Shown here piece after piece: positions 32,406 through 45,800 of a stretch of 64,000 nt of DNA. The stretch is from Clarireedia homoeocarpa (Eukaryota; Ascomycota; Leotiomycetes; Helotiales; Rutstroemiaceae): the NCBI GenBank assembly GCA_001465935.1, contig LNKV01000016.1, forward strand, positions 1 through 64,000. The letters run 5' to 3'. The stretch's first letter is position 1; the number at the start of each line of letters is the position of its first letter. Made by a program: the position numbers and the translations under genes. The notes beneath the pieces were generated by a model. The model was given only the letters and a program-made list of their open reading frames with translations. It made no database searches and had not been told where the DNA came from.

Positions 32406-34874
32406 TCAAATAATTAGATAGAGACTACATAGCAGACTCGGCCCCGTGAAAATGCCAATCCAAAATATCACATTCCCCAAAGTTGCCTTCCCTTTCAACC
32501 ATCTAGTGCGACTTAATGAAACCAGTGGAAGTTGCATCATCTGCAAGAATAACAGATATCCCCGCAGCTTCTTAAACAGACACCACATGACGAGCTCATG
32601 AACACATGCGCTCAGAAAGAAGGTGATGAGCGTCGCTGTGAATTTGTTGACTCTCATAGAAGAGATGGAGGAGTGGTAAACATGTCGAAGGAGGAAATTG
32701 TGAACAGGACGGTTCCAGTCCCTAGCAAATTGATCCCATGAGACAGAATTCCACCAATCAGCGTAAAAACCTCGGTCGGCGAAGAAGGTGAGTTCGGCGA
32801 GGAGATTTAATATGCATTCCCAGATCACGTACCAGGTCTATTAGACAGTCAGTAAACTTCAAGAAAAAGGGGAGCATTGGTAGGTCTTACCAGGATGTAC
32901 TCAGCAAGGAACGGAAATGCCAAATCACTGATGATAGATGGAAAGACATATAGACGTTGGTCTAGGGGCATTCCCATATCCTTCATCTCTATCGTTCGCA
33001 CAACGACGGGGTAGATATATGATTGAGAAATGAGGTTCATGATCCCCAGAAGACCTACAATTCCCGCTGCTTTTTCAGCAACATAGTACCAGTCTATGCG
33101 ATCGGACCGTGGATATTCCAACTCATAGACTAAGGTCGGAAGAACGATATATTCATAGTGGTTGGCCACAGTAAGGTTGCTCGGATAACTTCTCCCACTC
33201 ACGGTGGACTTCCCTTTCAGCTCTTCTGTGAGAACATCAATCTCCCACTTCAAAATGCGTGCAAAAGTCTGTATTTGATCCAGGTCGAGTGGTTCTCCAG
33301 CTCCAATTGCAGCAGCAACTTGGTCAGTTGCTGATGGGCCGTCTCCAAGCGAGTGTCTTCGTTCATATAACCTTTGATTGATATCAGATGGTGTTGGCTT
33401 GTGGTCTAAGTATGAAGTAGATAGTGATAAGACAGAGGGGACTGTCGAAGAAGGTGTTTGGCATGGCGAGAGATCTTCCAGCTGCTTTAACTTCGCCAGC
33501 AGCATTTTTCTGGTTTTGTTTTCTTCGGACAGGTGACCATTGTAAAAGGCATAGGAATGTTGCTTCATGAGCATGACAATTCCGTGGAGGACGAAGAAAA
33601 CCTAGGGTTTTTGTCAGTATGATGAACCGTATTAGTTATGGGCGGCGTGGAACTCCTTTCGAGAACCACAGCACTCGTTCAAAGGTTAGATGACTAGCTT
33701 AACACGGAATGAGTACCTACAGTGTGTGTCCATGGCCATTCCCGGAATAATGTCCAGCCTAGTACGGCTGTAATATATAGAAGTTCCCAAACCTGCAAGG
33801 CGAGTCTAATCAGTAAATTTCTTTCCGAGTCAAGGTATCAATCTTACACTTTGAATGATCCATCCTTCTCTATTCCAACTGAGATACCCGCGATTGATCA
33901 ACTTTTGGAGGACCAAACCAAAGCCCGTCGCACCGCACATCACACCATCAGAAAGACCTAGAACCATGACATCTCGATGAAATGCCATTCTCATGATCTC
34001 ATTTGTGCCCAATATATTACCATATTTCATCCAGTTTTCAGCAGCTAGTTGGCTTACAAAAACCCCTACTGCAAGCCAAAAGAGTGTGAAGAATCCATGG
34101 AAGGGCGAATTGGCGCTAGCTCTATTTTGTCTGTCAAAAGCTGTGAATTGTCGAGTAAAAACCACTGTGGTAGTTGATTAGCAAGAATTCAAGGACATAC
34201 AAAAGGTGATGCGGCTTAATGTTCAACAACATGGGTTTCAGCGATCAAATATCACCGATCAAATCAAATGTAGACACAAAGAGTGTCGGGCATAATGAAT
34301 AAGAGCACTCACAGTCACTGAACTTGGTTCGCCTCTTCGGACTGTCTGGATTATGATGTCGAGTGTAGTCCGCCGCAGTAGTTTTCAGAATCTCTCTCAG
34401 CGCATCGTCATCAGCCGTCAAGACATATCTGCCTTTCTCTTTGAGCTTGTCAAGTGTTACCGGTATGCTCTTTAACCTTTTTACACCTGGTCTTTGCTCC
34501 GATGGTATTTTCAACTTCCCATAAACTTTGTCGGCCTTAGTGCCCGGTGTTTGTATACCATTCTCGCCAACGTAGCCTCCTCCTTTGCCGCGATCGACCA
34601 CTGCCATAGGGTCGAGTTTCATTGAATCATAGTCCTCTAAACTGTCTGTCTCAGAAGTTTCAGACGAACCCGGCCTCGCCCTAGCAGTTTCGTCCAAAGC
34701 TTTCTTCAGCGAACGTGGAGCATCGGACCAGGACGAATGCGCGTCCGGCGCAAGACGGATAACACCGTTTTCATCGAGCCGCGCCTTCAATTGTTCTGGG
34801 GTTTTGGCAGGTGGAAGAGGACTATTCACTGGCGCGGGAGAGGGACTCGCGGATGCGGAAGCCATTCGGGCCAT
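32406..34874 (-). CDS. ARE2: Sterol O-acyltransferase (ACAT/ARE type)
   Basis: MBOAT enzyme of the ER that esterifies ergosterol with fatty acyl-CoA for lipid droplets. Exons: 34874-34313, 34164-33848, 33792-33721, 33601-32891 and 32837-32406; introns 148, 55, 119 and 53 nt; 697 aa. The N-terminal 190 residues are disordered and Ser/Pro-rich, with MARMASASASPSPAP at the start. Several membrane helices follow. The ACAT signature FYADWWN stands in the last exon, followed by FARDWNRPVHNFLLRHVY, and the catalytic His lies in SACVHELVMWC. SYAFYNGHL is also family-typical. ARE1 and ARE2 are not distinguished; many Pezizomycotina have a single gene. It is downstream of a 1.3-kb spacer and in tandem with the DDHD lipase. 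Confidence 0.94.
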
Positions 34875-36174
34875 TTTCTAGATATAAATCGCGGGGCAGC
34901 GGAATCTCCAGGTTAGACAAACACCCGACTTCCTAGCACCGAATTAGTCGAGAAGTTTTCAGACCTGCCAGTTACTCAACACTTACCTATTTATATATAT
35001 TCCAAGCTATCGATGAGTAAGGTGTCAACAAATTTGTTGGGGCAAACACCATTCCCATGCGAGTAGCCTATGACAACATCCCACCGCAGGCTGGTCAGTG
35101 TTCAATCGGCACAGTAGGTTTCCGTCTAGATAGTGCAAACAGTATTTTTCCAGGTTGATGCCAAAGGCCCCGGTACTGTAAGAAGTCGAATACGCGTATA
35201 AGAAAAGGTTGGGTGTTGAGACGGCTGAGCCTCCAGCTCTGGAATTTCCAGCGGTAAGATCGGCGCTATCACGGTAAGCTGCAGTATGTATGCAGGAACC
35301 AGAGCGGGTACAGTAGATGAGACGAAATGCAATAAAATATATTTATGAACTGCACCCAGAGGCAAGGAATGAATTATGTTACTTATATTATACCATCGAA
35401 GCAGAAAATGGTTGATATCAAATCCATATGTCATCAGACATCAAAGCTAAGAAATAAAATGGAGCAATAGAAGAAGGTTCGGAAAATGGACAATGTTAAA
35501 GAACGTCCTATCCGTCAGATGCACCTGGATTTCGCATCATTTTCGATTACCGTGCACAGTCTGACTCCGACTGTATGACCGACGACCGACGACCGACACT
35601 CAAGGGTTTTTTGTGCATTTCATATCATTCAAGGAAAAGGAAGACGAGGGGGAAAGGAAGACATGCTTGGCGAGCGACGAATGCAGGGTTGATTTGGAGG
35701 TGTGATATGTAAATCGAATACGGTTCCGACCATCCGGTGAACCAATGTTTCGTACAGTACTGTAAGTATCTCACGTATGACCCAGAGTCTGATCCAGATG
35801 GGCGGGAAACCTTTCCGCCGAGGACCTTTCCACCCTTTCCGGAGTGAAAAGAAAAGCCGAAGACGCCAAAGTGGAACGCTCAGAAATCAGAAAATGCCCA
35901 GATGACATCATGTTACAGATCCATTCCAAAGTCGGGTCGTATTGAATACGTTGCCGCCACTGCCGAGTATGTACCAAGTATGCGCTTAGAGGGACATGAA
36001 GAATTTCAGCCCTGTATCTCCAGCACCTTAAGAAACCCTACTGTACTTCGTGGACCATACCAGTACCAGCTCTCACGCAATTCCTCGAATGAACTATGGT
36101 GCAAAGCGAGGAAACCGTGAATGAGGATTTCAGCATTTCATTGTATTTGTACGTGATAAGTTACAGCGTTCCCT
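34875..36174. other. Spacer, ARE2 promoter side
   Basis: 1.3 kb with no supported gene. Short open frames (35126-35434, 35902-36120) have no family likeness. A short GACCGAC tandem lies near 35577-35597. Confidence 0.4.
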
Positions 36175-37352
36175 CTATGATATATTCGCCACCAAAAGTT
36201 CAGTCAAAAGGACATTTCCCATACTCCTCGCCAGATCACTTGGTAATTGTCCTTCGGCATTCCGTAGCATCCGTATATCCCGCGCATCCGCCGTTTCTCG
36301 TCCGATTCCCATTGTTTCCGCCAGCTGATTGATCTCTGCAGGAAATAATTCTTTGGGAAGAGTAGATGCAAGCCATAGCAGCAGCCATATAACTTCTTCT
36401 TGTTCCTTCTCAACTGCTACATGCAGACCACTCTTCATTCCGTCTAGGGGATCTTGATAGCGTAGAAGAGGTTTGGCCGATATGCCTTCTCCGTCTTCGT
36501 CTGCATCAACGGCACCTACTAGGTCGGCAATGCTCATGATATCACCTTCAGCACACATAGTCATGAAAGCACGTGCAGGTCGCGCCTCTGGATGCTCTTC
36601 AAGGTAAGCCTCTTCAGTGATGTGAGGCAATACATCAAGGTCCTCCTGGATGCCACCCTCGTTGTGGTATCGGACTGGAATCCGTGTTCCTGGTGCAGAT
36701 ATGGCGGATGATGATATTGATTGTGTGATGGGTTGACCACAAGATGGGCATTTCAAGGATGAGATGATGTGAGGGGATTCATCCATCAAACATTGCCTAT
36801 TTCATTGTTAGTCAGAAATGTAGTTCAACGTAAAAAGAGCTCCATCCGGGTCACTAAAGGAGTCATGCTAGAAGTAATGTTTGGGTTCCAGTCCTGATCC
36901 ACCGTGTCAACCTCAATATCATGCTTTGCCAGGCGCTATGAACTATAGATCAACGTGACAAGCTTCGATATGAAGTACCGGCCGGACCATTCTCATGATA
37001 CTTTCAGCACGTCAAGCCCAATTCTCCTGCTCCAAAACTGTCAAGACTTTGACGCCTCTCTCTACTATCCCTGACTGCAGAACTGTCCGCAATAAGGGAT
37101 CGAATTTTTGGTACAAATGATGACCACGTAAAACTGCTGGTGGAACCAAAGGGAAGCGAAAGTTCTGAAATTCTGCTGCCCAGAATGCTGATATTGAAAA
37201 GACTTTTCTCACCAATGAACGTGACAACCACAGGGCAACTCTACATCATCTGGGACACTCCCTGCCGTTGAGCTTCCGTTTATCGTTGAATCCAGTTCCT
37301 CGGGGTCTAATTCAACCGTCAAGCTTTCCGAACAGAGCTTACAACTACCCAT
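36175..37352 (-). CDS. RING-like zinc-binding protein with ankyrin-like region
   Basis: Exons 37352-37213 and 36796-36175, with a 416-nt intron; 253 aa. The N-terminal part has paired Cys and His residues in a RING-like order: CKLC, then LPCGCHVHWQCLMDE across the splice, then LKCPSCGQPI. This resembles fungal proteins of the form GCxxHWxCL...CPxCG. The middle and C-terminus have helical pairs reminiscent of weak ankyrin repeats (SGLHVAVEKEQEEVIWLLLWLAS, then GQLPSDLARSMGN). I do not know its function; E3 ligase activity is possible but unproven. An in-frame ATG 15 codons upstream would prepend the (Tyr-Ser)n string encoded by a hexanucleotide repeat, which I take to be leader. Confidence 0.75.
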
Positions 37353-37784
37353 TTCGAAATATATGTTATATGAATATGAATATGAATATGAATACAATGG
37401 TATGTGTTGTGTCGTGTTGTGTTGTGGTTTATTTTATTATCTTGTAGTGGTTATAATAAGGAACGCGGAACTGCAGGTGGGGTGGGGAGCTCAAGAATTT
37501 TCTAACAAAGATTTCGCAGCAAAAATTTTCATCTAATTTTTCTAATTTATTGTAGTCCTCTATAATTACCCGCAACACCACGATATTTTGTAATATGGGC
37601 GGGTATCTAAAGCTAAAGAAGAGGACTGGAGTTGCTTTTCGCCATCCGAGTGAGACCGAGCATGCACAGTGCTTGAATTCCATGACAGACTCAAAGAAGA
37701 TGGCGGTATTTAAGTTGTAGCTGCTGTAGCCCGAGGAGCATGTACCTGGCTGTTTCTCTGTAATGCCTGCATATGTTTGTGTTT
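37353..37784. other. Spacer between RING-like gene start and thioesterase stop
   Basis: About 430 bp. A hexanucleotide repeat (GAATAT)n lies at about 37371-37394 just before the start codon, in the presumed leader. Confidence 0.5.
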
Positions 37785-38255
37785 TTATCCCTCTACCTTG
37801 TCTGATTGCTTAGGTCGCTGTATGTATTTTGTGTGTGATGCGGTCGCTACCATAGGTCCAGGCTTGCCATCGACGAGCTTGCTAATTCGTACCGTGGTGA
37901 ACGCAAGAGAACCGCCAACTTTGTTCGCAGTAGACTCAATTTCCAAGACATCTCCGAGTTGAGCAGTCCCAATGTAGTTGATGTGAATGTCGATGCTCGC
38001 GCCCGACTTCTCCAGACCATGGCTAGCTATAGCAAGTCCGCCACTCCAATCAACCAGACTTGCACTGACAGCTCCATGAATGGTGCCACGGGAATTCACA
38101 TGGTTGTCGGCTACTTTGAGGTGCGCAACAACCTGACCTTTGGTGGCAGATACAAGAGTCACATCCGCGAGTAGGAAATCATATATCGGACTGTTGCCTT
38201 TCATGTTATCCCATACTTTCTGGACATGATTCAATGCCTCCGTAGGGGACTCCAT
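37785..38255 (-). CDS. Hotdog-fold acyl-CoA thioesterase (PaaI/ACOT13-like)
   Basis: Single-exon gene of 156 aa, predicted to hydrolyse acyl-CoA thioesters. The hotdog core is complete: VVAHLKVADNHVNSRGTIHG, then AVSASLVDWSGGLAIASHG, with the active-site Asn/His-Gly/Asp pattern of the ACOT13 branch, followed by IDIHINYIGTAQLGDVLEIE and FTTVRISKLVDGKPGPMVAT. There is no obvious N-terminal leader beyond MESPTEALNHVQKVW, so the location may be cytosol or mitochondria. The length is typical. Specificity cannot be told. Confidence 0.92.
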   Translation of the reverse strand: MESPTEALNHVQKVWDNMKGNSPIYDFLLADVTLVSATKGQVVAHLKVADNHVNSRGTIHGAVSASLVDWSGGLAIASHGLEKSGASIDIHINYIGTAQLGDVLEIESTANKVGGSLAFTTVRISKLVDGKPGPMVATASHTKYIQRPKQSDKVEG

Positions 38256-39057
38256 GGCGAAGTAAATCCTGTATTGTCTTGTGTTGAATCGGGTTGCCTA
38301 AACTGTAGCCAAGAATGCAGTCGTCAGCAGAGGCAAAGTAGCGTACGCATTTGTTTTGGCTGCGAGGCGAGTTGTACGCTGCGTATCCAATGTAACTCAC
38401 TGTTCCTGCTCGTACCTTGGACTTAGAATAATGCTTGGGCACAATGAGTCTGTGTGTGGGATTGTTATTGTTGGGTGCTGGAGAATAGCAAGGAAGAACG
38501 AAGAAGGAAGAAGGAAGAATTTTGGTGCGGAAATTCCTGCTCCCTGCTCGCTCTGCCCGCTGCTCCACTCACTGCAGCTCTCCGGGATACGGTGTGCGAG
38601 TGGAGGGAGAAAAACGTCAGCGGGGTCGAAATAGAAGTGGGCTGTGCTCAACCTTACGAAACAACTCGGTACAGATGGGCAAGATGGACAGGCAAACAGG
38701 CACACGCGCAATTTGCATGAATGAACGAATGAATGAATGCATCACAATTCAATCTCAAACTTCCTGCCTTTAGGTACTTAATTTTTCTTTAAAACCCGAA
38801 TGCGGCCCAATCCCAATACCCAATCCTCCAACAAAGATCAACAATCGCACTGCGCTTACCATTCGCAATCCTACTTGTGCTTGCTACAGAGTCTATCTTG
38901 CGACAGCATCATTTGGCGATAAAGCAGCAGTTGACGGACGAGAGGGGTATCCACATTAGCTACCTGCCTCCTGAATTTCACAGCCAACAATCAATCTACA
39001 ATTCATCCACGAGGTTACAACTTCCATTGGTAGAGAGTTGGTAAAACAAGTCGCAAG
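38256..39057. promoter_or_regulatory. Divergent promoter region, thioesterase and fimbrin
   Basis: 802 bp between divergent start codons. Overlapping open frames occur at 38356-38773 without homology signs. CT-rich and CAA-rich leader sequence precedes the fimbrin ATG. Confidence 0.4.
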
Positions 39058-41221
39058 ATGAATATTATCAAATTGCAGAGGTATGCATCATCCTATCTCG
39101 CTGAGGTTATGATCTGGCTCGAATTTACCATTTACTGACTCCAAGCGCCCCCCCAGGAAATATCCTCAGTTCCAGCAGGATGAGATCTTCGGCCTGCAGG
39201 ATGCCTTCCGTAAACTCGATATCGATGACAAGGGATACATTGACGAGGCCACTGCGATCAAAGCTACACAAGGAAGTGAGAGACAGCCATATGATGTTGT
39301 TAGACAGGCTCTGAAAGAGGTTGATCTTGATTCGTCTCGAAGAGTTGAGCTTGAAGACTATGTAGGAGTAAGTCTCGGAAATGTCGGAATGTTGCATTTA
39401 AGGTCACTAAACTAACCATTTCGAAGCTCATCGCAAAGCTGCGAGATTCCTCACCAGCGCAGCAACGAATGTCTACAGGCCCGCAAAGTCCTGCTCGTGG
39501 CGGCGTAGTTTCTCAGCAAACCGGTGGCGGGCACGCATCCAAAGGCAGTATTAGTGGACGAATTCAAGTTCAAGGATCCTCTTCGAACGTAACCCACACC
39601 ATCAACGAGGATGAGCGAACAGAATTTACCCGTCACATCAATGCGGTTTTGGCCGGTGATCCTGACATTGGCTCGCGTCTGCCATTCCCTACTGATACTT
39701 TTGAGATGTTCGACGAGTGCAAGGACGGCCTCGTACTGGCCAAATTGATCAATGACAGCGTACCGGATACCATTGACGAGCGTGTATTGAACAGACCTGG
39801 GAAGAAGATCAAGACACTCAATGCATTCCATATGACCGAAAACAATAATATTGTCATTGAATCTGCGAAAGGTATTGGTTGTTCCGTAGTCAATATCGGT
39901 AGTGGAGACATTATCGAGGTTAGGGAGCATCTGATTTTGGGTCTGATCTGGCAAATCATTCGAAGGGGTCTATTAGGAAAAATCGACATTAAGCTTCACC
40001 CAGAATTATACCGGCTTTTGGAGGAAGACGAGACCTTGGAACAGTTCTTGAGATTACCTCCGGAGCAAATTCTTCTGAGGTGGGTCAACTATCATCTGAA
40101 GGCAGCAAATTGGCCACGAAGAGTTGCGAACTTCTCGAGCGACGTTAAGGATGCCGAAAACTACGCTGTTCTTCTGGCTCAAATTGCACCAGAGGTTTGC
40201 GATCGAGGGCCATTGCAAACTCGCGATCTCTTGGAAAGAGCAGAGCAAGTTCTACAGAACGCCGATAAACTCAACTGCCGAAAGTTCCTTACACCTAGCT
40301 CGCTTGTCGCTGGAAACCCCAAATTGAATTTGGCATTCGTCGCCAATCTTTTCAACACACACCCAGCTCTTGACCCTATCACCGAAGAAGAAAAGGCGCA
40401 AGTCGAGGATTTCGATGCGGAAGGAGAGCGAGAAGCTAGAGTTTTCACTCTTTGGCTTAACAGTCTGGACGTCCAACCAGCCGTCAACTCGTTATTCGAT
40501 GACCTACAAAACGGCACCGTTCTTCTTCAAGCATTCGACAAAGTTATCAAGGGGTCCGTTAATTGGCGTCACGTAAACAAGGTCCCAGCAGGCGGAGAAA
40601 TGTCCAGATTCAAAGCAGTTGAAAATACCAACTACGCCATAGAACTCGGAAAGCAACACCGATTCTCCCTCGTCGGTGTCCAAGGAGCAGATATCACCGA
40701 TGGTCAACGTACCCTCACTCTCGGACTTGTATGGCAATTGATGCGTAGGAACATTTCCGAGACTCTTTCATCACTTGCACAACGTCTCGGCAAGCGCGAG
40801 ATCTCCGATGCAGAGATGGTGAAGTGGGCTAACGATATGTCACGAAAAGGTGGCAAGAGTTCTTCGATCCGTTCATTCAAGGACCAAGCTATTGGCAGTG
40901 GTGTCTTCCTTCTTGATGTCTTGAATGGAATGAAGAGCAGCTACGTGGATTATGATTTGGTGACGCCGGGGAAGACAGACGATGATGCGTATATGAATGC
41001 TAAGTTGAGTATTAGTATTGCCAGGAAGATGGGGACGACGATTTGGTTAGTACCGGAGGATATCTGCCAGGTTAGGAGCAGACTTGTTACTACTTTCATT
41101 GGTATGTTTTTCCCGTTCTTTCATTTCTTTTCTTCCGCTTTCCCTGCCAGCCCTCGATCCTGGATGTCGAGCTAACATAAGCCCAGGTTCCCTAATGGCT
41201 ACACACGAGAAGATGCAATAG
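39058..41221 (+). CDS. SAC6: Fimbrin/plastin, actin-bundling protein
   Basis: Cross-links actin filaments in patches, cables and the endocytic collar. Exons: 39058-39080, 39157-39367, 39427-41101 and 41187-41221; introns 76, 59 and 85 nt; 647 aa. The N-terminus MNIIKLQRKYPQFQQDEIFG leads into an EF-hand-like region (LDIDDKGYIDEATAIKA, VDLDSSRRVELEDYVG). Four calponin-homology domains follow in two actin-binding units, starting at FTRHINAVLAGDPDIGSRLP; the second unit begins at ARVFTLWLNSLDVQPAVNSL and includes MVKWANDMSRKGG. The C-terminus FIGSLMATHEKMQ comes from the tiny last exon. An apparent read-through ending in MSS would come from not removing the last intron. Full length and no damage. 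Confidence 0.97.
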
Positions 41222-42874
41222 ATGCGTTAAGTGCCACTAGGAGAGCAAGAGGTGTAACAGAAGAGGAAGGAAGAGATGAGGATGAGGATACTGATTGAAA
41301 AGGCAGGAGCGCAAGCAAAATGGCACGAAAGCAAGGCGAATGGCTGGTGGAGTGGACATTAGAAAAGGCATTCTATTCTTGACATTTCATCTTTGCTACC
41401 TTATACTTCCTCCTCCTGACTTAGACTTGCACTGCACTTTCGATGCAAGAGTTCTGATAGATCATGTGAACTACCTACCTACTTGCCAATGAGAAAGACA
41501 ATTGATCATGAATAGCAGGAGACTGATCGAAAGTCTTGAGAGTTGCGTCAAAGCCTCGTCGGATCGTTGTAGCCCGATGTATGTATGCACTGCAAACCAA
41601 CAGTTTCTTACCCTATTTAGTTTCTCAACCGCTTTTTCGCCTCCCTACTCGCCATTCACTCTTTTATTCACGCCTATCCCACCCATAGTAATAAACTCGA
41701 CATAGCACACAACACACAGTAGATCACATCTCATCACCAAACGCAACACAATACGATTGATTATCAACACAGAACGACTGTGAGAGATGCATGCAACCAA
41801 TCGCATTTCTTCCGACTTGACTATTCTACTTTGCATTAATCGATCGATCGATCGATTGATTGCATTCATTCCACCACACCCACATTTTCTCATTTCAAAT
41901 ATCATACGAGTATCTATCGCAGCATCGAAGCTCTAATGCAATGAATGCTGTCTGTAAAGATAGATAGGTAGGTAGATAGATAGATAGTGAATGAATCACT
42001 CACTCTATTATCATCATCATCATCATCTTCTTCCCCCCGCCCCTCTCCTCCTCCTCAGGCTCATCCATCCCACCCACCTTCTTAGAACTACAGCAACATG
42101 GTATATAATGTAAGATGATGTAATGGAACGCGAGATGAGAGCACTGCAACGCAAAGTCTAGTGAAAGGTAGAGCCAGCCAGCCAGTCAATTCATTCGTAT
42201 GTCTTCCTTTTCCTCCTTCCATACAATCGTGATATATCTAGATCCTACCCGCTCTGTCCCTTCCCTTCTACTATCAACCGTCTTCAAACTCAATATACAC
42301 ATGCCATTCCACACGCACATATGAATGTCGCATAACCTGATCTATATTTTTTCCCCTTCCCTCCTCATAACAAGCAAACCACTTCTCTTCCTACACCCCA
42401 CGTTCCATCCCTCCCTCCCTATCCCCCTTCCCCTTCCCTCCCTATCCCCCTTCCCCTTCCCTCCCAGCCATCTGGGGTAAAAATGGTATCAAAGAAACAC
42501 AGCAAAACTCAACAAAAATGCACGTAACCACCCATCCATCACTAAAGAACAAGCCCCGTTTCCCTCCATATACCATCATACAACATATATAAATATGAGA
42601 ATACCCACGAATTTCCCAATACGCCCCTCGCCCAAGCGATTTAATTCGCCGACCACAAGCCCCCAGGTTTTCTAAAGGGCCATGCATGCATGCATCATGC
42701 ATTTACTGTACTGTACTGTTACTGTATGTGTATGTTATGCACCGAGCACCCAAGCACCAAAGCTAAATCGGATCCAAAAAGAAAAAAAAAAAAAAAAAAA
42801 AAAACGACAAGCGGACGAAAAACAAAATAATATGCATCGTGAAATTAAGCACCAGAAGGGTAGGTAGGTCAAAA
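41222..42874. other. Convergent spacer rich in simple repeats
   Basis: 1.65 kb between fimbrin and the MIT gene. It holds (ATCG)n at about 41839-41855, GATA-type repeats near 41959-41987, an ATC run near 42011-42026, a 23-bp C/T-rich unit repeated at about 42413-42465, and an A23 run at 42782-42804. No gene recognised. Confidence 0.7.
42413..42465. repeat. 23-bp C/T-rich tandem repeat
   Basis: Two full copies and a partial one of a unit containing CTATCCCCCTTCCCCTTCC. Confidence 0.8.
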
Positions 42875-45800
42875 TCAGACCAGCACCCATTCACTTCCTC
42901 GTTTGATGAACTTGTCTAAAAGGAGTGTGATATCCTGAAGCACAAAACGACAGATATAGAAGCCGAAGAATTCTGCTGCGTGGCGAGTGCAGAGCTCGAG
43001 ACCAACTTGTGTTTTGTCTGCGTGACGGAGACCGGGGTCTTCAACTTGACGGGCGATTTGATCTATTAGGAATCTGTTAGTGGCGTACATAAGGAGATTG
43101 AGAGGAGGATATAAACTTACCAATGGCTTGCGCGGCGTCGAACAATCTCGCCAGCGCTCCCATGTAATTCGCGTTTGGTCCCGAAAATTGCACTTGGCTT
43201 ACATCTCTTTTAGCAAATCGTGTCCTTGAAACTGATGTCATCGGAAGGGAGCCCATAGTCAAACCCTCTTTAGGAGCGTCTGTTGATGTAACCTTGCTAG
43301 CGAAGTTGTTTGACAGAGCCATAGCTGAATTCTTAGATCGCAGACGTTTCCATGAAAAGGAAGACGACTTGCTACTGATGCTTCCGGCCTTTGAGCTCAT
43401 GCTGCTGATTTCGACATCTCCGCCCAGGACTGCATCTTTGAACATCCCGTTGGAACCCTGAACACCAACATCATTGCCCAATTTCTTCGAGAGAGCCTGT
43501 TGGACTTGCTCAAGAACGCCCTCCAGTGACTGCATTTCTTCCAACACAGCATCTGCATCGCACGTGTCCACCTGACCGAGCTTCAACAAAGCTGCAGTAA
43601 GGAAATCACAGTTGGCAATCTTGTCCTCAACACCCTTAATTTTAACGCCTTTTACTCGCCAGACATCTCTCGGTATGAATAGTTTTGTAGATAAGTAACC
43701 ACCTCTAGGATTTGCAATAGTTTGATATAGTGCTCGCATCAACCAGAAAGGACGAAGTAGAAATTCTGTGGGGCAAGGCTCCAGAGGAACCGGAGCACCG
43801 GCGTTCATAGGATTCGGCGAGCCAGGACTATCTGGTGAATGAAGGTCACTGTTGAAAAGGTAGAGTCCACCGGTTGGCGCTCCATTCATCCTTTCCTTGA
43901 ATGCAACTGCGATTGGTGTTGGTAATGTAGGAATTGAGGGCAACCTGCCATTGAGGTTATTCATTAACTGACCATTGAGAGGAGTATTCGAAGCGACGTC
44001 CGATAATTCGTCCATATTTGACACGGAAAGTGTATGGCTCCGTATATTCTTCAAGCTCGAGGACGAGAAGTTCTTTCGTAATCCAGTCCTAGAGTGACTG
44101 CGGTTGGGAGATGCTGAGCGTGGGAGGGAGCCAGGTATGGGTGCCGCGATGTCATTGCTGTCACTTGTGAGAGTTCTACTGAGCATGGAAGATGAAGGGA
44201 GTATATCGGAAGAATGTGGGCCTGAAACTGACCCCTGGCGCATTGGCATGGCTGGACGCACGCTTATAGAGCCTTGTCGTTGTTGTGGCAGGCCAGCCGT
44301 CTTTGGGCCGTTACTTAAGTTGCCATTTGGAGCCTGTGGAGGAGGCATAGATAGTGGTAAAGTTAATGGCGCATCTGAACCATTTGTTAACCTAGTCGAA
44401 GTCTGAATCTTCAGTTGCTTGGCATTTTGGCCGGACAGCCTTCTACTGCGTACACTCTGTTGAGGACTTTCCGTGGTGGGCGGTGGTGGTGGTAGCGATT
44501 GTGCTGGCGGTGGGTGTAGTGGCTGCGCCTGAGATTGGGAAAATGTGAACGCCGGTATGGTTGAAGCCTCAGCAACTGTTGTGAGTACCGGGCCAGCAAC
44601 TGCTGGAATAGAACCACTAGAGCTATGCCAAGTCCTACCTGAGAAACCACTTGAATCTGATTCCCTTGGTAGGGCAGACTTCGACTGCAAGCCAAATTCA
44701 AAATCGTCCAAAATGTACTCTCTCGTCATCTCCTCGAGCATTCGTTCCTCCTCATCCGATTCGTTTCCTTCGTATTCATCGTGCGGGCCAATTTCAAGCT
44801 CCTGCATCCGCTGCATAAGCCGCCTCCGCTCCATCTCGCGGGCATCCTGTATGGCGGCTTCACGCTCACTTTGTCGCACTCTTTCTTTTGCCAGCTCAAC
44901 CCTGCGTCTAACATTCGCTACGATTTCGTCGTCTTCTTCATCTTCGTCATAGTCGTAAGTACGAGTATCAATGGGACTCATTGGCTCAAAGCCATCATCG
45001 TAGGCAGCCTCCACAGCAGCATCCAAAGCGGCATCAAATTCGGCCTCAGTAGCACCACTAGGATTGCGAATATGTTTTCTCCGTAAGCGCAGCGATGATG
45101 ATCTAGAGTGCACGGAAGACGCATCTGACCCGCCAGACTCGTCAATCGTATCCAGCCAGGACATGGACTCGTTGCTTGGTGCTCTTGCGTGTCCTTTAGA
45201 GGGTGCAGGCGCAGAAAGGTTCGAGTTAGACATTTCCGAAGAGTTTTGTCTTCTGTGTGCAGAACTCGAGCGTTCATATGTCATTGGTGATTTGGAACGT
45301 CGTGGAGAAAGTGGTTCCGGCATATATTGACTCTCCATCGGTGGAGCTAGGCTCGACTCCATTATTCGATCTCGAGACTGATATCTGGATCCATACTCTT
45401 GCCGCTGATCCTGGTTGTTTCTCATCCGACTGTTGACCGGTTCCAGGGCTGAGGGCAATAAAGATTCTCTCCTTAATGGTAATTGTTGACTTGTCGAATA
45501 TGATCGGTCATATTCAGACTCGTTGGTATAAGAAGTATCGTTAACTATTCTCGTAATAGTAGCCGTCTCGATGGTAGCAACATCCTCCTCCTCATCGGTT
45601 GACTGCATATCCTCTGTCCTGTAGTAATTACTTTCGGGTCTGGCCGGCAGAGCCTTCTCATCACTCTCATCGGGGGCGATTTTCGATAACTCATTGATCC
45701 GACTGGTATAAGTGTTTCGCTAATCTGGTTAGTTCATCGTCGAGGAAAGACACCACCAACAGGACTTACAATCGCTTCCAACTTCCGCCGATCCTCGCCC

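Noticed and set aside
41102..41175. Fimbrin C-terminus read through to the stop at 41175
   Set aside because: It is intronic; removing 41102-41186 gives the conserved FIGSLMATHEKMQ ending.
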